A DNA stretch of 64,000 nt from Congeria kusceri (lineage: Eukaryota > Mollusca > Bivalvia > Myida > Dreissenidae), in contig CM051025.1 in the NCBI GenBank assembly GCA_027627225.1, positions 53,946,681 to 54,010,680 on the forward strand. The letters run 5' to 3'. The notes under the pieces are model-generated. The model was not told the origin of the DNA, searched no databases, and saw only the letters and a program-made list of their open reading frames with translations. The position numbers and the translations under genes are program-made. Of the stretch, positions 47,709 through 59,281 are shown piece after piece (position 1 is the stretch's first letter; each line of letters starts with the position of its first letter).

Positions 47709-47755
47709 CAATAATAATGAACTTCTGACAGGACAGTCCTACTTCCATTAAGACT
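47709..47755 (-). pseudogene. Sushi remnant with internal deletion (copy 1)
   Basis: LNGSRTV is fused to the end of the exon with Cys 3-4 and Trp deleted, which shifts the frame. The same break is seen at 53346. Confidence 0.75.
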
Positions 47756-48154
47756 TTCCGAATGTTCTATATAGCAATATACTGAAAACTGGCCACGCAC
47801 CCTGGCGCCATGTTTTTCAACGGAGCAGAACCATTTGGGCAACTTTGGTAGAGGAATACCTATGTCTGTGAAATTATTTCGAAATCCAACCAGTGGTTTC
47901 TGACAAGAAGTTTTCAATATAGTCGTATGAGTTAAAATGCCCAAGCCCCCTTGTGGCCATGTTTTAAACCACGCGGAACCATTTACGCGGCTTAAGTAGA
48001 AAACCGTCAAATGAACATTTCTGTGAAATGATTTCGAGATCCAATCGTTTCTGACAAGAAAAGTTGCAAAGTCTTCAAAAATTACTAAGTACCAAACTCG
48101 TATCGAAATGCTAAACTTACGAACGTGTCCATCTTTAAAGTGTCTAATGCTCAC

Positions 48155-48232
48155 CAATAATAACGCATTTCTGACCAGTACTATTCCAATGTCCATTGCT
48201 GCCACATGTGACTGTCCCACTTCCATTAAGGT
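48155..48232 (-). pseudogene. Half sushi exon fused to intron repeat (copy 1)
   Basis: It reads LNGSGTVTCGSNGHWNST and GQKCVIIG to a good donor, but upstream it joins intron text 'aatattcaacaaattatggg' instead of the first half exon. Confidence 0.8.
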
Positions 48233-48663
48233 TAATATTCAACAAATTATGGGCGTAACCTAGAGTTTTGAGAATAGTTCCAGCCATATACTGAAAACTG
48301 GCCACGCACCCTGGCGCCATGTTTTTCAACGGAACAGAACCATTTGGGCAACTTTTCCAGAGGAATACCTATGTGTGTGAAATTATTTCGAAATCCAACC
48401 AGTGGTCTCTGCCAAGAAGCTATCGATATAGTCGTATGATGCAAAATGCCGAAGCCCCCTTGTGGCCATGTTTTAAACCTCGCGGAACAATTTACGCGGC
48501 TTAAGTAGAAAACCGTCCAATGAACATTTCTGTGAAATGATTTCGAGATCCATTCTTTTATGACCAGAAAAGTTTCAAAGTTTTGAAACATTACTAAGTA
48601 CCAAGCTCGTATCGAAATGCTAAACTTACGAACGTGTCCATCTTTAAAGTCTCTAATGCTCAC

Positions 48664-48837
48664 CAATAATAACGCATTTCTGACCAGTACTATTCCAAAG
48701 TCCATTGCTGCCACATGTGACTGTCCCACTTCCATTAAGGTTGTATCCGGTGTGACACGATATTGTAGCCGCAGATCCGTACGTGGTGGCGGTGTGTGAC
48801 ACGCTGCCGTTTGGAGGGGCAGTTAAACGTCCACAAT
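48664..48837 (-). CDS. Sushi/CCP exon, 'CVIIG' type
   Basis: 174 nt, phase 1-1 (donor TTG|GTGAGC). It reads DCGRLTAPPNGSVSHTAT ... ISCHTGYNLNGSGTVTC ... NGLWNSTGQKCVIIG. It is almost identical to the exon at 51290. Confidence 0.85.
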
Positions 48838-49370
48838 CTGTTTTACAAATACAGATACAAGTGTTACATGCATCGAAAACATTTTCTAACAGGACACGCG
48901 GTTAGTTTTCCATAGATAAAGAAGCAAATTAGCCATAGGTTAATCTGCAACAAATTATGGGCGGAACCTAGTGTTTTGAGAATAGTTCCAGCCATATACT
49001 GAAAACTGGCCACGCCCCCTGGCGCCATGTTTTTCATCGGAGCAGAACCATTTGGGCAACTTTGGTAGAGGAATAACTATGTCCGTGAAATTATTTCGAA
49101 ATCCAACCAGTGGTTTCTGACAAGAAGTTTTCAATATAGCTGTATGAGGTAAAATGCCCACGCCCCCTTGTGGCCATGTTTTAAACCACGCGGAACCATT
49201 TACGCGGCTTTAGTAGAGAACCGTCCAATCAACATTTCTATGAAATGATTTCGAGATCCAATCGTTTCTGACAAGAAAAGTTGCAAAGTTTTCAAAAATT
49301 ACTAAGTACCAAACTCGAATCGAAATGCTAAACTTACAAATTTTCCATCGTTAAAGTCTCTAATGCTCAC

Positions 49371-49544
49371 CAATAATAACGCATTTCTGACCAGTACTAG
49401 TCCAATGTCCATTGCTGCCACATGTGACTGTCCCACTTCCATTAGGGTTGTATCCTGTGTGACACGATATTGTTGCCGCAGATCCGTACGTGGTGGCGGT
49501 GTGTGAAACGCTGCCGTTTGGAGGGGCAGTTAAATGTCCACAAT
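49371..49544 (-). CDS. Sushi/CCP exon, 'CVIIG' type
   Basis: 174 nt, phase 1-1. It reads DCGHLTAPPNGSVSHTAT ... ISCHTGYNPNGSGTVTC ... NGHWTSTGQKCVIIG. A Pro in the loop before Cys 3 is unique among the siblings. Confidence 0.85.
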
Positions 49545-50072
49545 CTGTTTTACCAAAACAGATACAAGTGTTACATGCATCGAAAACATTTTATAACATG
49601 ACACGCGGCTAGTTTTCCATAGATAAAGAAGCAAATTAGCCATAGGTTAATCTTCAACAAATTATGGGCGGAACCTAGTGTTTTAAGAATAGTTCCAGCC
49701 ATATACTGAAAACTGGCCACGCCCCCTGGCGCCATGTTTTTCAACGGAGCAGAACCATTTGGGCAAATTTGGTCGAGGAATACCTATGTCTGTGAAATTA
49801 TTTCGAAATCAAACCAGTGGTTTCAGAAAAGAAGATTTCAATATAGTCGTATTAGGTAAAATTCCCACGCCCCCTTGTGGCTATGTTTTAAACCAAGCGG
49901 AACCATTTACGCGGCTTAAGTAGACAACCGTCCAATGAACATTTCTGTGAAATGATTTCGAGATCCAGGCGTTCCTAACAAGAAAAGGTTTTCCAAAATT
50001 ACTATGTATCAAACTCGAATCGAAATTGCTAAAGTCACGAACGTGTCCATCTTTAAAGTATCTAATGCTCAC

Positions 50073-50246
50073 CAATAATAACGCATTTTTGACCAGTACT
50101 GTTCCAATGTCCACTGCTGCCACATGTGATTGTCATACTTCCATTAAGGTTGTATCCGGTGTGACACGATATTGTAGCCGCAGATCCGTACGTGGTGGCG
50201 GTGTGTGACACGCTGCCGTTTGGAGGGGCAGATAAACGTCCACAAT
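50073..50246 (-). CDS. Sushi/CCP exon, 'CVIIG' type
   Basis: 174 nt, phase 1-1. It reads DCGRLSAPPNGSVSHTAT ... ISCHTGYNLNGSMTITC ... SGHWNSTGQKCVIIG. It shares the 'MTITCGSSGHW' variant with the exon at 51992. Confidence 0.85.
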
Positions 50247-50780
50247 CTGTTTTACAAATACAGATACAAGTGTTACATGCATCGAAAACATTTTCTAACA
50301 GGACACGCGGTTAGTTTTCCATAGATAAAGAAGCAAATTAGCCATAGGTTAATCTTCAACAAATTATGGGCGGAATCTAGTGTTTTGAGAATAGTTCCAG
50401 CCATATACTGAAAACTGGCCACGCACCCTGGCGCCATGTTTTTCAACGAAGCAGAACCATTTGGGCAACTTTGGTAGAGGAATACCTATGTCTGTGAAAT
50501 TATTTCGAATTCCAACCAGTGGTTTCTGACAAGAAGTTTTGAATATAGTCGTATGAGTTAAAATGCCCAAGCCCCCTTGTGGCCATGTTTTAAACCACGC
50601 GGAACCATTTACGCGGCTTAAGTAGAAAACCGTCAAATGAACATTTCTGTGAAATGATTTCGAGATCCAATCGTTTCTGACAACAAAAGTTGCAAAGTCT
50701 TCAAAAATTACTAAGTACCAAACTCGTATCGAAATGCTAAACTTACGAACGTGTCCATCTTTAAAGTGTCTAATGCTCAC

Positions 50781-50860
50781 CAATAATAACGCATTTCTGA
50801 CCAGTACTATTCCAATGTCCATTGCTGCCACATGTGACTGTCCCACTTCCATTAAGGTTA
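50781..50860 (-). pseudogene. Half sushi exon fused to intron repeat (copy 2)
   Basis: It has the same structure as 48155-48232, 2,626 bp away: the second half of the exon and its donor are intact and the first half is replaced by 'aatcttcaacaaattatggg'. Confidence 0.8.
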
Positions 50861-51289
50861 ATCTTCAACAAATTATGGGCGTAACCTAGAGTTTTGAGAA
50901 TAGTTCCAGCCATATACTGAAAACTGGCCACGCACCCTGGCGTCATGTTTTTCAACGGAACAGAACCATTTGGGCAACTTTTCCAGAGGAATACCGATGT
51001 GTGTGAAATTATTTCGAAATCCAACCAGTGGTCTCTGACAAGAAGCTATCGATATAGTCGTATGATGCAAAATGCCGAAGCCCCCTTGTGGCCATGTTTT
51101 AAACCTCGCGGAACCATTTACGCGGCTTAAGTAGAAAACCGTCAAATGAACATTTCTGTGAAATGATTTCGAGATCCAGTCGTTTATAACCAGAAAAGTT
51201 TCAAAGTTTTGAAACATTACTAAGTACCAAGCTCGTATCGAAATGCTAAACTTACGAACGTGTCCATCTTTAAAGTGTCTAATGCTCAC

Positions 51290-51463
51290 CAATAATAACG
51301 CATTTCTGACCAGTACTATTCCAATGTCCATTGCTGCCACATGTGACTGTCCTACTTCCATTAAGGTTGTATCCGGTGTGACACGATATTGTAGCCGCAG
51401 ATCCGTACGTGGTGGCGGTGTGTGACACGCTGCCGTTTGGAGGGGCAGTTAAACGTCCACAAT
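51290..51463 (-). CDS. Sushi/CCP exon, 'CVIIG' type
   Basis: 174 nt, phase 1-1. It reads DCGRLTAPPNGSVSHTAT ... ISCHTGYNLNGSRTVTC ... NGHWNSTGQKCVIIG. It is the tandem counterpart of 48664-48837. Confidence 0.85.
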
Positions 51464-51991
51464 CTGTTTTACAAATACAGATACAAGTGTTACATGCATC
51501 GAAAACATTTTCTAACAGGACACGCGGCTAGTTTTCCATAGATAAAGAAGCAAATTAGTCACAGGTTAATCTTCAACAAATTATGGGCGGAACCTAGTGT
51601 TTTGAGAATAGTTCCAGCCATATACTGAAAACTGGCCACGCACCCTGGCGCCATGTTTTTCAACGAAGCAGAACCATTTGGGCAAAATTGGTAGAGGAAT
51701 ACCTATGTCTGTGAAATTATTTCGAAATCAAACCAGTGGTTTCAGAAAAGAAGATTTCAATATAGTCGTATTAGGTAAAATGCCCACGCCCCATTGTGGC
51801 TATGTTTTAAACCAAGTGGAACCATTTACGCGGCTTTAGTAGAAAACCGTTCAATCAACAGTTCTGTGAAATGATTTCGAGATCCAGGCGTTCCTAACAA
51901 GAAAAGGTTTTCCAAAATTACTATGTATCAAACTCTAATCGAAATTGCTAAACTCACGAACGTGTCCATCTTTAAAGTATCTAATGCTCAC

Positions 51992-52165
51992 CAATAATAA
52001 CGCATTTCTGACCAGTACTGTTCCAATGTCCACTGCTGCCACATGTGATTGTCATACTTCCATTAAGGTTGTATCCGGTGTGACACGATATTGAAGCCGT
52101 AGACCCGTACGTGGTGGCGGTGTGTGACACGATGCCATTTTCAGGGTCATTTAAGAGTCCACAAT
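51992..52165 (-). CDS. Sushi/CCP exon, 'CVIIG' type
   Basis: 174 nt, phase 1-1. It reads DCGLLNDPENGIVSHTAT ... ISCHTGYNLNGSMTITC ... SGHWNSTGQKCVIIG. Its first quarter (LLNDPENG) differs from its siblings while the rest matches the 50073 exon, a mosaic that suggests exchange between copies. Confidence 0.85.
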
Positions 52166-52637
52166 CTGTTATATAAATACATATGACAGTGTTACATGCA
52201 TCAAAACATAATTATATTTATATGCTTTATAAAATATAACATTATCAAAAGCCCGCATTCTGTTGTTTGAATGAAATCAGTATTCATAATAAGCATCCGG
52301 TATAAGCTGTGGCTTTTTAATTATTGTAAAATGGTTTCATGAGTACGGCTTAATTGTGCGCTGTCATGGGGGTGAATATTTAATTAAAATAAAACACCTA
52401 TATCACATATTATATTACACTCGTCAAATAGCACAAAATCTAAGTAATATTATCCATGGAAAAATAGCATACACAGTACGCAAACATCAGCCACTTATTA
52501 TTTTTTCACTTAACAGCTTAATGTTGTTTCACAGTCGATATCAAAGGTATCATGGCGTAGATCTTATATTTAACAAATGTCGTGTACAGTTTGCCTAGCC
52601 AACAAATGACCGAATGTTAAAATACTTCATAACTTAC

Positions 52638-52811
52638 CAACAGGATTGCATGTCTGCCCAGTACTGTTCCAAAATCGGTTGCTACCACATGTGACTGTCC
52701 TACTTCCATTAAGGTTGTATCCTGTGTGACACGATATTGAAGCCCCAGATCCGTACGTGGTGGCGGTGTGTGACACGTTGCCGTTCGGAGGGGCAGTTAA
52801 ACGTCCACAAT
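52638..52811 (-). CDS. Sushi/CCP exon, 'NRFW...CNPVG' type
   Basis: 174 nt, phase 1-1 (donor TTG|GTAAGT). It reads DCGRLTAPPNGNVSHTAT ... ISCHTGYNLNGSRTVTC ... NRFWNSTGQTCNPVG. It is the first intact sushi exon after the MAM end in transcript order. Confidence 0.85.
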
Positions 52812-53345
52812 CTGATTTACAAATATAGATAAAAGTGTCACATGCACCGAAACCATATTCTAACAGGACACGCGGCTAGTTTTTCATAGATAAAGAAGGA
52901 AATCAGCCATAGGTTAATTTTCAACAAATTATGGGCGGAACCTAGAGTTTTGAGAATAGTTCCAGCCATATACTGAAAACTGGCCACGCCCACTGGCGCC
53001 ATGTTTTTGCAACGGAACAGAACCATTTGAACAACTTTTGCAGAGGAATACCTATGTGTGTGAAATTATTTCGAAATCCAACCAGTGGTCTCTGACAAGA
53101 AGCTATCGATATAGTCGTATGAGGCAAAATGCCCAAGCCCCTTGTGGCCATGTTTCAAACCAAGCGGAACCATTTACGCGGCTTTAGTAGAAAACCGTGC
53201 AATCAACATTTCTGGAAATGATTTCGAGATCCAGTCGTTTATGACCAGAAAAGTTTCAAAGTTTTGAAACATTACTAAGTACCAAGCACGTATCGAAATT
53301 GCTAAATTTCCGAACGTGTCCACCTTAAAAGTAACTAATGCTCAC

Positions 53346-53390
53346 CAATAATAATGCATTTCTGACAGGACTGTCCTACTTCCATTAAGA
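53346..53390 (-). pseudogene. Sushi remnant with internal deletion (copy 2)
   Basis: It has the same deletion as 47709-47755, 5,637 bp away, so the damage predates the larger duplication. Confidence 0.75.
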
Positions 53391-53791
53391 CTTTCCAAAT
53401 GTGCTATATAGCCATATACTGAAAACTGGCCACGCACCCTGGCGCCATGTTTTTCAACGAAGCAGAACCATTTGGGCAACTTTGGTAGAGGAATACCTAT
53501 GTCTGTGAAATTATTTCGAAATCCAACCAGTGGTTTCTGACAAGAAGTTTTGAATATAGTCGTATGAGTTAAAATGCGCAAGCCCCCTTGTGGCCATGTT
53601 TTAAACCACGCGGAACCATTTACGCGGCTTAAGTAGAAAACCGTCAAATGAACATTTCTGTGAAATGATTTCGAGATCCAATCGTTTCTGACAAGAAAAG
53701 TTGCAAAGTCTTCAAAAATTACTAAGTACCAAACTCGTATCGAAATGCTAAACTTACGAACGTGTCCATCTTTAAAGTGTCTAATGCTCAC

Positions 53792-53847
53792 CAATAATAA
53801 CGCATTTCTGACCAGTACTATTCCAATGTCCATTGCTGCCACATGTA
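53792..53847 (-). pseudogene. Sushi remnant at the duplication edge
   Basis: It reads CGSNGHWNSTGQKCVIIG before a good donor, then homology to the other copies stops at about 53847. This marks the right boundary of the 5.6-kb duplication. Confidence 0.75.
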
Positions 53848-53859
53848 TATTGCAAAAAC

Positions 53860-56800
53860 CATTTAAAGATTAATACGTTTTATCTTAACGTCATTTTTCC
53901 GGATGCCATGTGCATGTTCATTTCGCAGTTTATTTTTAATTAAGGGTCGGGCATTGGTAAAAATATTAGCAGCATAAAATAGTATTCTTTAAGTCCAGAT
54001 ATTAAGAAAAAAACAGCGTGTATATAAGTCCATGAAACTTTTTTTTTAATATGAACAAAACACTTACGGTTATTTATTGAGTATTAATTTTAATAAACTG
54101 ATTATTGTAACTTACGACATATTTAGTTCCAGCAGTTTCACGTTTTCAAGAAAGAGACTAATTGCACTACGCGTTATTTGGAATGCCAAAATTATGCTTT
54201 ACGAAATACAAATATGTGTCGAACAAAGCATATTTATTTTACCACTAGAATATGCAAGAAAAGTCTTAAACATGTTTAATTAAAACAATAAGGATAAAAT
54301 ATAATATCCTCCAGAAACAGGGGAACATTTAACATATAGATATTAAGGGGATACGATCTAATGCATTTACACAACACCAATCAAACAACATTAAATATAA
54401 AATAATGGAACTGCAAACACCCGTATTAACATCATATGGTATTTTTTCAGGTTAGCGCAAATCAATTAACAAAATATATAAAGAAGTGGTAGAGAATTCC
54501 CGTATTCTGTGGTGTTTCGTATATTTTGCTTTTTTTCAGAATTTAAAATGCTATTTGGTGTCAAAAACATATTCATATACATACTCGGGCGAAATATATT
54601 ATTCATTATAAATTATGCAATTCATATAAGCTAATAATGGAAGGGCTACTAATAAGAAACGTAAAACATGTATTAATCTAAACACAAAAGAGTCATACTC
54701 CACAAAACACAGTATGTGCTGTTCCTTCGTATCTGTACTCAAATCGAGTGTAGACATGTATATGATAGTATGTCTCACAATGTATGTACATACTAAACAT
54801 ATAGTAACAATCAAAATCGTTTAATCTGCAGAATAAGGTCCTTTGCAAAAACTGTCAAAAACAACAAACAAAACAAGTACACTATCATGCAGTTGATTTA
54901 AAGATATAAAATGGAGACAATTTTCACATTTGTATTGATGTGTTTAATCTACACTCACATATATGCATATGTACAGGTACAAAACTACCACGTATGTTGT
55001 CTGTAAAACGGGCTGCGCTATGATTCAATGTTGCTTAATTGATAGACTGTGAAAAAACGGAGTTGAAAGTTGGCCTTGTAGCTTTATTTACACACACGTG
55101 TTTATTCAGTCCAACACGCGTAATCAGTCACCATGTCTAAGACATATACATGTGCACTGAGGCGCATTAAGCATTGTTGAAGTTACTTAAAATGTGTGTT
55201 GAATATCCAGCACATGGTTCTTAAAATGTTTTCATTAAAACAAATAATTTTTTAAAGTGAGTATGTTTTGAAGTTATCAGTGTTTCCGTGTCGCATGCAT
55301 GATGTAGATTAATGAAAATCACTAACTTCTATATGTGTTGACATTACCTTAAATACAATTATTCACGTTTCCAAAATGTTTCTATTTATAGTGTTCGGTA
55401 TTTTACGGAATAATTCGTTATGCGTTGTGTTTAAAGCGGGAAAATAGCTCGTGCATTGCATGGTTTTGTATGTATATATAAACGTTACGCGGCATGGTTT
55501 GTCACTTGAGGTTTAATTGGCAGAAAAGTAAGGTCATTGACCCGCCCACCCGCCCGTTTTTACTTATTTTGCTTTGCTTGATCGTATTGTTGCATGTTAA
55601 AATTATAAATGGAATGTCTTTTGTATGAGAAATATTCCTTGTATTAATATTGATATCACTTCAGTACCTGAGGTTTAAGCGTATGGTTGATTGAACGTCT
55701 TTAATCGATTAAAGTCAATTAGAAAAAGAAGCGGATGCTTTTGATTCATTCAATTTCTTTAAGGCATATATTACATTTCGTGTATTACATTATTCACAAT
55801 GTTTTGTGTAAACGTGTTTTGGTTAGTTTATGCATAGACTAATTCAGAGTTTGAAGCACATATCTCATGCAAAATGATTGAATTAGTAGTCTGTTTAGAT
55901 GTCGGCAACATACTCGCCGTTTTATAACTGTACACGGTGATTTTAATTGTCTAATAATGATTTCTGTGTTTTTCAGACGATGATTATTTATCACCCCGTT
56001 GCTGTGGCTGTCTAGCTGTTGACGTCTGTTTAGTGTAGATGTTGTGATATGTAATGATATGTGTAATTATATAAGTGTAATTCAAATATTTATGTTTTCA
56101 GTCCAATATTTATAGCTATGGGTGTATGTATGTTATAGCTTGAACATTTATTTTGTATTTTTTTTATATTTAAGATGCGCATACAGGACACTATTTATTG
56201 ATGTACAAGTATATTCTCTTAATTGCGCATAAGGAAATGTTCCTCGTGTTCGGTTTATGTATTTTGTAAAAGTAAATCTGACGGTCGCCACTTGATTACA
56301 AGCTGCATATTTACTGATTTCTCCATAATTAGAGGGTTTGGGAGGTGATGAAGGCATCTCTACACTGATCTAGAGCCATGGGTCGTCATACGTTCCCATG
56401 GCATTAATATAAAAAAAGAAAAAGAAAGAAATATAAAAGAATGACCAGTAGGGTTTGCGTATCCCGCTCGCAGTTACCCGTATTGTTCATTTTAACCGAT
56501 TTATGTATGATGTGCTCGTGAAGAAATACACGCACTTCTCTTCATTGGTTGTATTGGATAAATCTGACAAATATTGCAGCTGCGTTAAACAAAACTAGTG
56601 CATCACTTCATGCACTTGTATGCGTTTGCAATTTATTTTTGCCATTTGTTTTGCATTAATAGTTTTGCAGTGGATGGAGAATGTTTGTGCCTGCCACAAA
56701 TGTTGGTGCATGTGTATGTTTTTTTTTTCATATTTGCTTATTAAGAATTATGCTATAGAATTTGTTTTAGTATCGTTTTAGATCCCGAGATGTATACTTT

Positions 56801-57440
56801 GGACATCTTACGAAGAAGGTTACGACAGTAGTTTACCGTGGTATTCTTCCGTCCTGGACAGCAATCTAACCGACAACCACTGTGGACAGGCGCACGGTCC
56901 GGCTCCAAACAAAAATCGATTTAATGTGAATTTTGCGGCCAATAACAAGCCTTATACCTATTTGCTTCGTTGTTTCTGTTTTTGTTGTTTGAAACAATTT
57001 TAATTAGGGAATAATTATTTTAATCACAATGAAATGCTTATTTATATCGTTTTTAAATGAAGATATCCATATAAAAAATGTTTTTCTTTGCTAACAAACA
57101 GCCCATATTTGAACGGGATCCAATATACAATTTTAACTGCAGACAAAGGCTCTAAATGGCAAGAAATATTAATAAAGCGTAACAGCTAGACAATATGCTC
57201 ATATCCTAGCACTGGGACTTCTCATAGAGTTTCAATGAATGGTAGTTTTAATAAACTAAATGCTTTTTTAAGCGTTTTATTTAGTCTGTGGAAATTCACT
57301 TAAAATAATGTATTGGTTTAACGGGGAAATTCTGTTAAAACATGCATTATAAACAACATAGAGATATTGACAAATAAACAGTCTTATTTCGTATTGCAGA
57401 ACGATTAATTAATGTCGTAATAAGAATAATTTGCACGCAA
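53860..57440. other. Long intron, no exon seen
   Basis: AT-rich unique-looking text between the sushi block and the short Cys exon. It holds a T run near 54040 and an A/G-rich tract near 56410; no repeat family was recognised. Confidence 0.45.
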
Positions 57441-57453
57441 GGAAATAACTCAC

Positions 57454-57552
57454 TTAGAGGTTCACAATTTGGTGAAGTATTCCTTTGCCCTGCACAGTAA
57501 ATTCCAACATCGGCCTTTATAGGTTGGTATCCTATCTCGCATGTAAAACGTT
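57454..57552 (-). CDS. Short Cys-containing exon after MAM
   Basis: The 99-nt exon (acceptor TTGTAG, donor CTAA|GTGAGT) is phase 1-1 and reads RFTCEIGYQPIKADVGIYC and AGQRNTSPNCEPL. The 'TC-x-x-GY' start resembles the middle of a sushi domain, and three Cys are present. It may be a short sushi-like module linking MAM to the sushi array. Phase agreement on both sides supports it. Confidence 0.6.
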
Positions 57553-57781
57553 CTACAATACAAAATTAAACGCAGATTCGTGATAATTTTGTTTTATCTC
57601 AAATAATTGGTAACTATGTTGTATTAAAGTATATATTGTACCCGTTAAATAATTTAATCAACACACTACTAAAATGTTGTTGCTAACTATTCAAAGATAT
57701 ACTGCAAAAGCAAAATTGCATACATTTCCTGTCAGCGTTCTGGCTTTTTAACACATATTCTAATTGCAGTAGATTACTAAC

Positions 57782-57842
57782 CTAGCGTAATGTTGTCAAT
57801 TGCTACCAAAGCATTGCTTCCTGTTATGCCAACGAATTCTAC
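57782..57842 (-). CDS. MAM domain, last exon
   Basis: The 61-nt exon (acceptor ACTTGCAG, donor CTAG|GTTAGT) reads VEFVGITGSNALVAIDNITL, the closing strand pair of a MAM domain. It starts in phase 0, matching the end of the exon at 62018-62277. Confidence 0.75.
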
Positions 57843-58924
57843 CTGCAAGTTTACAAACAAACAGTTATTTAGGTTTGTACAATAAATAAATAAATTATGT
57901 GAAATAAGAGTAATACAAGTATACTAAACAATGCATAAGCAAGGAACATAAACAGTGTAACCATTGAGCAATTAAATACAGGGTCATATGTTTTTTCCGA
58001 ACATGTCATAAACGTGACAAAGTACTAAACTATGGAAATTGTTCAGTTCAACTGTTAAAATGGCTGTGACTTTTCGTTGCTAAAACTTAAATACGGTTAG
58101 TTACCTTTAGCGTGTGGTTTACCACTTTATTTAGCATTTAATTATTAAAAATCTGAAGGCGATACCAACAACTGTGTAACAACTTATCGGATTGAAAATT
58201 CCGAATTTCGTATGAAACAGAATAGTGTCCATTTTCTGTATTAACAATTAACACAGTGTATAAGCGTGCAGTGAGATAACCGGAAGCTTGTGATCTGTAC
58301 GCCGATGATCAATTAGTTGTAAACAGCACAAAACGCAATAAGTGAAACAAATTTTTAATTTTATATTTTACTTCGATGCAGAATATATATATAATTAAGT
58401 TCTTCGAACGCATATAACGACATTAAGTAATAAAATGATGTCGGTTATGCCTAGTATTTTAAAAATACTTGTTTTAGCAGAAATAATAACTTAGTGTTTC
58501 ACATTTTTTAATAAAAATAATAAGCTTGTAGCCGTATATTTAATTGTGATGATGGTTGTTGGTGTATTTTTGTGTAAAAACTGATAAATACATCACTTAC
58601 AAGTCAAGCAGTGTTCATTTAATTAAAGAGAATAGGTTTTGCGCGGAGAAATTAAACATTTTGTCCAACAACCCAACATGACTCGACTGTACGACTAGTC
58701 GCGAAATGTCAAACTTGGGCTGTAAGATTAGTTGCTCATGAAAACGATCTGAACGATTATGTTCAAATGTAATTATAACTTAATTTAATGTATAAAAGTC
58801 CATTTATGTTAATTTTCTCTGTCCGCATTTTCAAGACAATAAATTAGTATGTAAGAATGTAATAATTTTAAAACCAAAATGATTAACTTAATTTTAGTTG
58901 TTTTACTAAAAAAGGAAAACTAAA

Positions 58925-59281
58925 GTGTGTAAGTCATATTTTATTGTAGAAGGGCATTTCAATTTGATCCTGTTGTATTACATGTACTTCGACAATGCAG
59001 CAAGTGGATGTCAATCAAACGATGAAACCAACCCAACAGAAAAAAACGCCAAAGACGAAGACACCATAACCATCACAGAACAGAAAATGAAACAATGGGT
59101 GGCGGAAAAGGGACACGATATGCATGCTTCTACAGTCCTTAATGGACACTATAGTGATGAGTTATGGGAGACTGTAATAAATGCAGAGCAAGTGAAGCAG
59201 ACCAAGATTGAGACACTGTTAGTGAATGATTATAAGTGTGTGTGTGCTTGTGAGTTTGTAAATATATGTAGATTAAAATAA
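58925..59281 (+). CDS. Doubtful plus-strand frame, unknown product
   Basis: A 118-codon frame contains a hydrophilic middle (DETNPTEKNAKDEDTITITE, then QKMKQWVAEKGHDMH and SDELWETVINAEQVKQTKIE) that looks more protein-like than its surroundings. An AG precedes the middle part (near 59000) and AATAAA occurs at 59278-59283 and near 59435. It could be a terminal exon of an opposite-strand gene. No family was recognised and chance is possible. Confidence 0.25.
   Translation: MCKSYFIVEGHFNLILLYYMYFDNAASGCQSNDETNPTEKNAKDEDTITITEQKMKQWVAEKGHDMHASTVLNGHYSDELWETVINAEQVKQTKIETLLVNDYKCVCACEFVNICRLK

Larger units (their letters stand above)
47180..53850. repeat. Nested tandem duplication block of sushi exons
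   Basis: Exon 3' borders repeat with two periods. 48155, 48664 and 49371 recur at 50781, 51290 and 51992 (2,626, 2,626 and 2,621 bp). 47000, 47709 and 48155 recur at 52638, 53346 and 53792 (5,638, 5,637 and 5,637 bp). Introns between them (about 500-700 bp) are also near copies, built on a repeat with 'gccatgtttttcaacggagc' and 'accatttacgcggcttaagt'. Confidence 0.9.

Noticed and set aside
47705..53842. Repeated 160-170 codon minus-strand frames starting MEVGQSHVAAMD
   Set aside because: They read the sushi exons out of frame and continue through the intron repeat; the phase 1-1 sushi frame is the real one.
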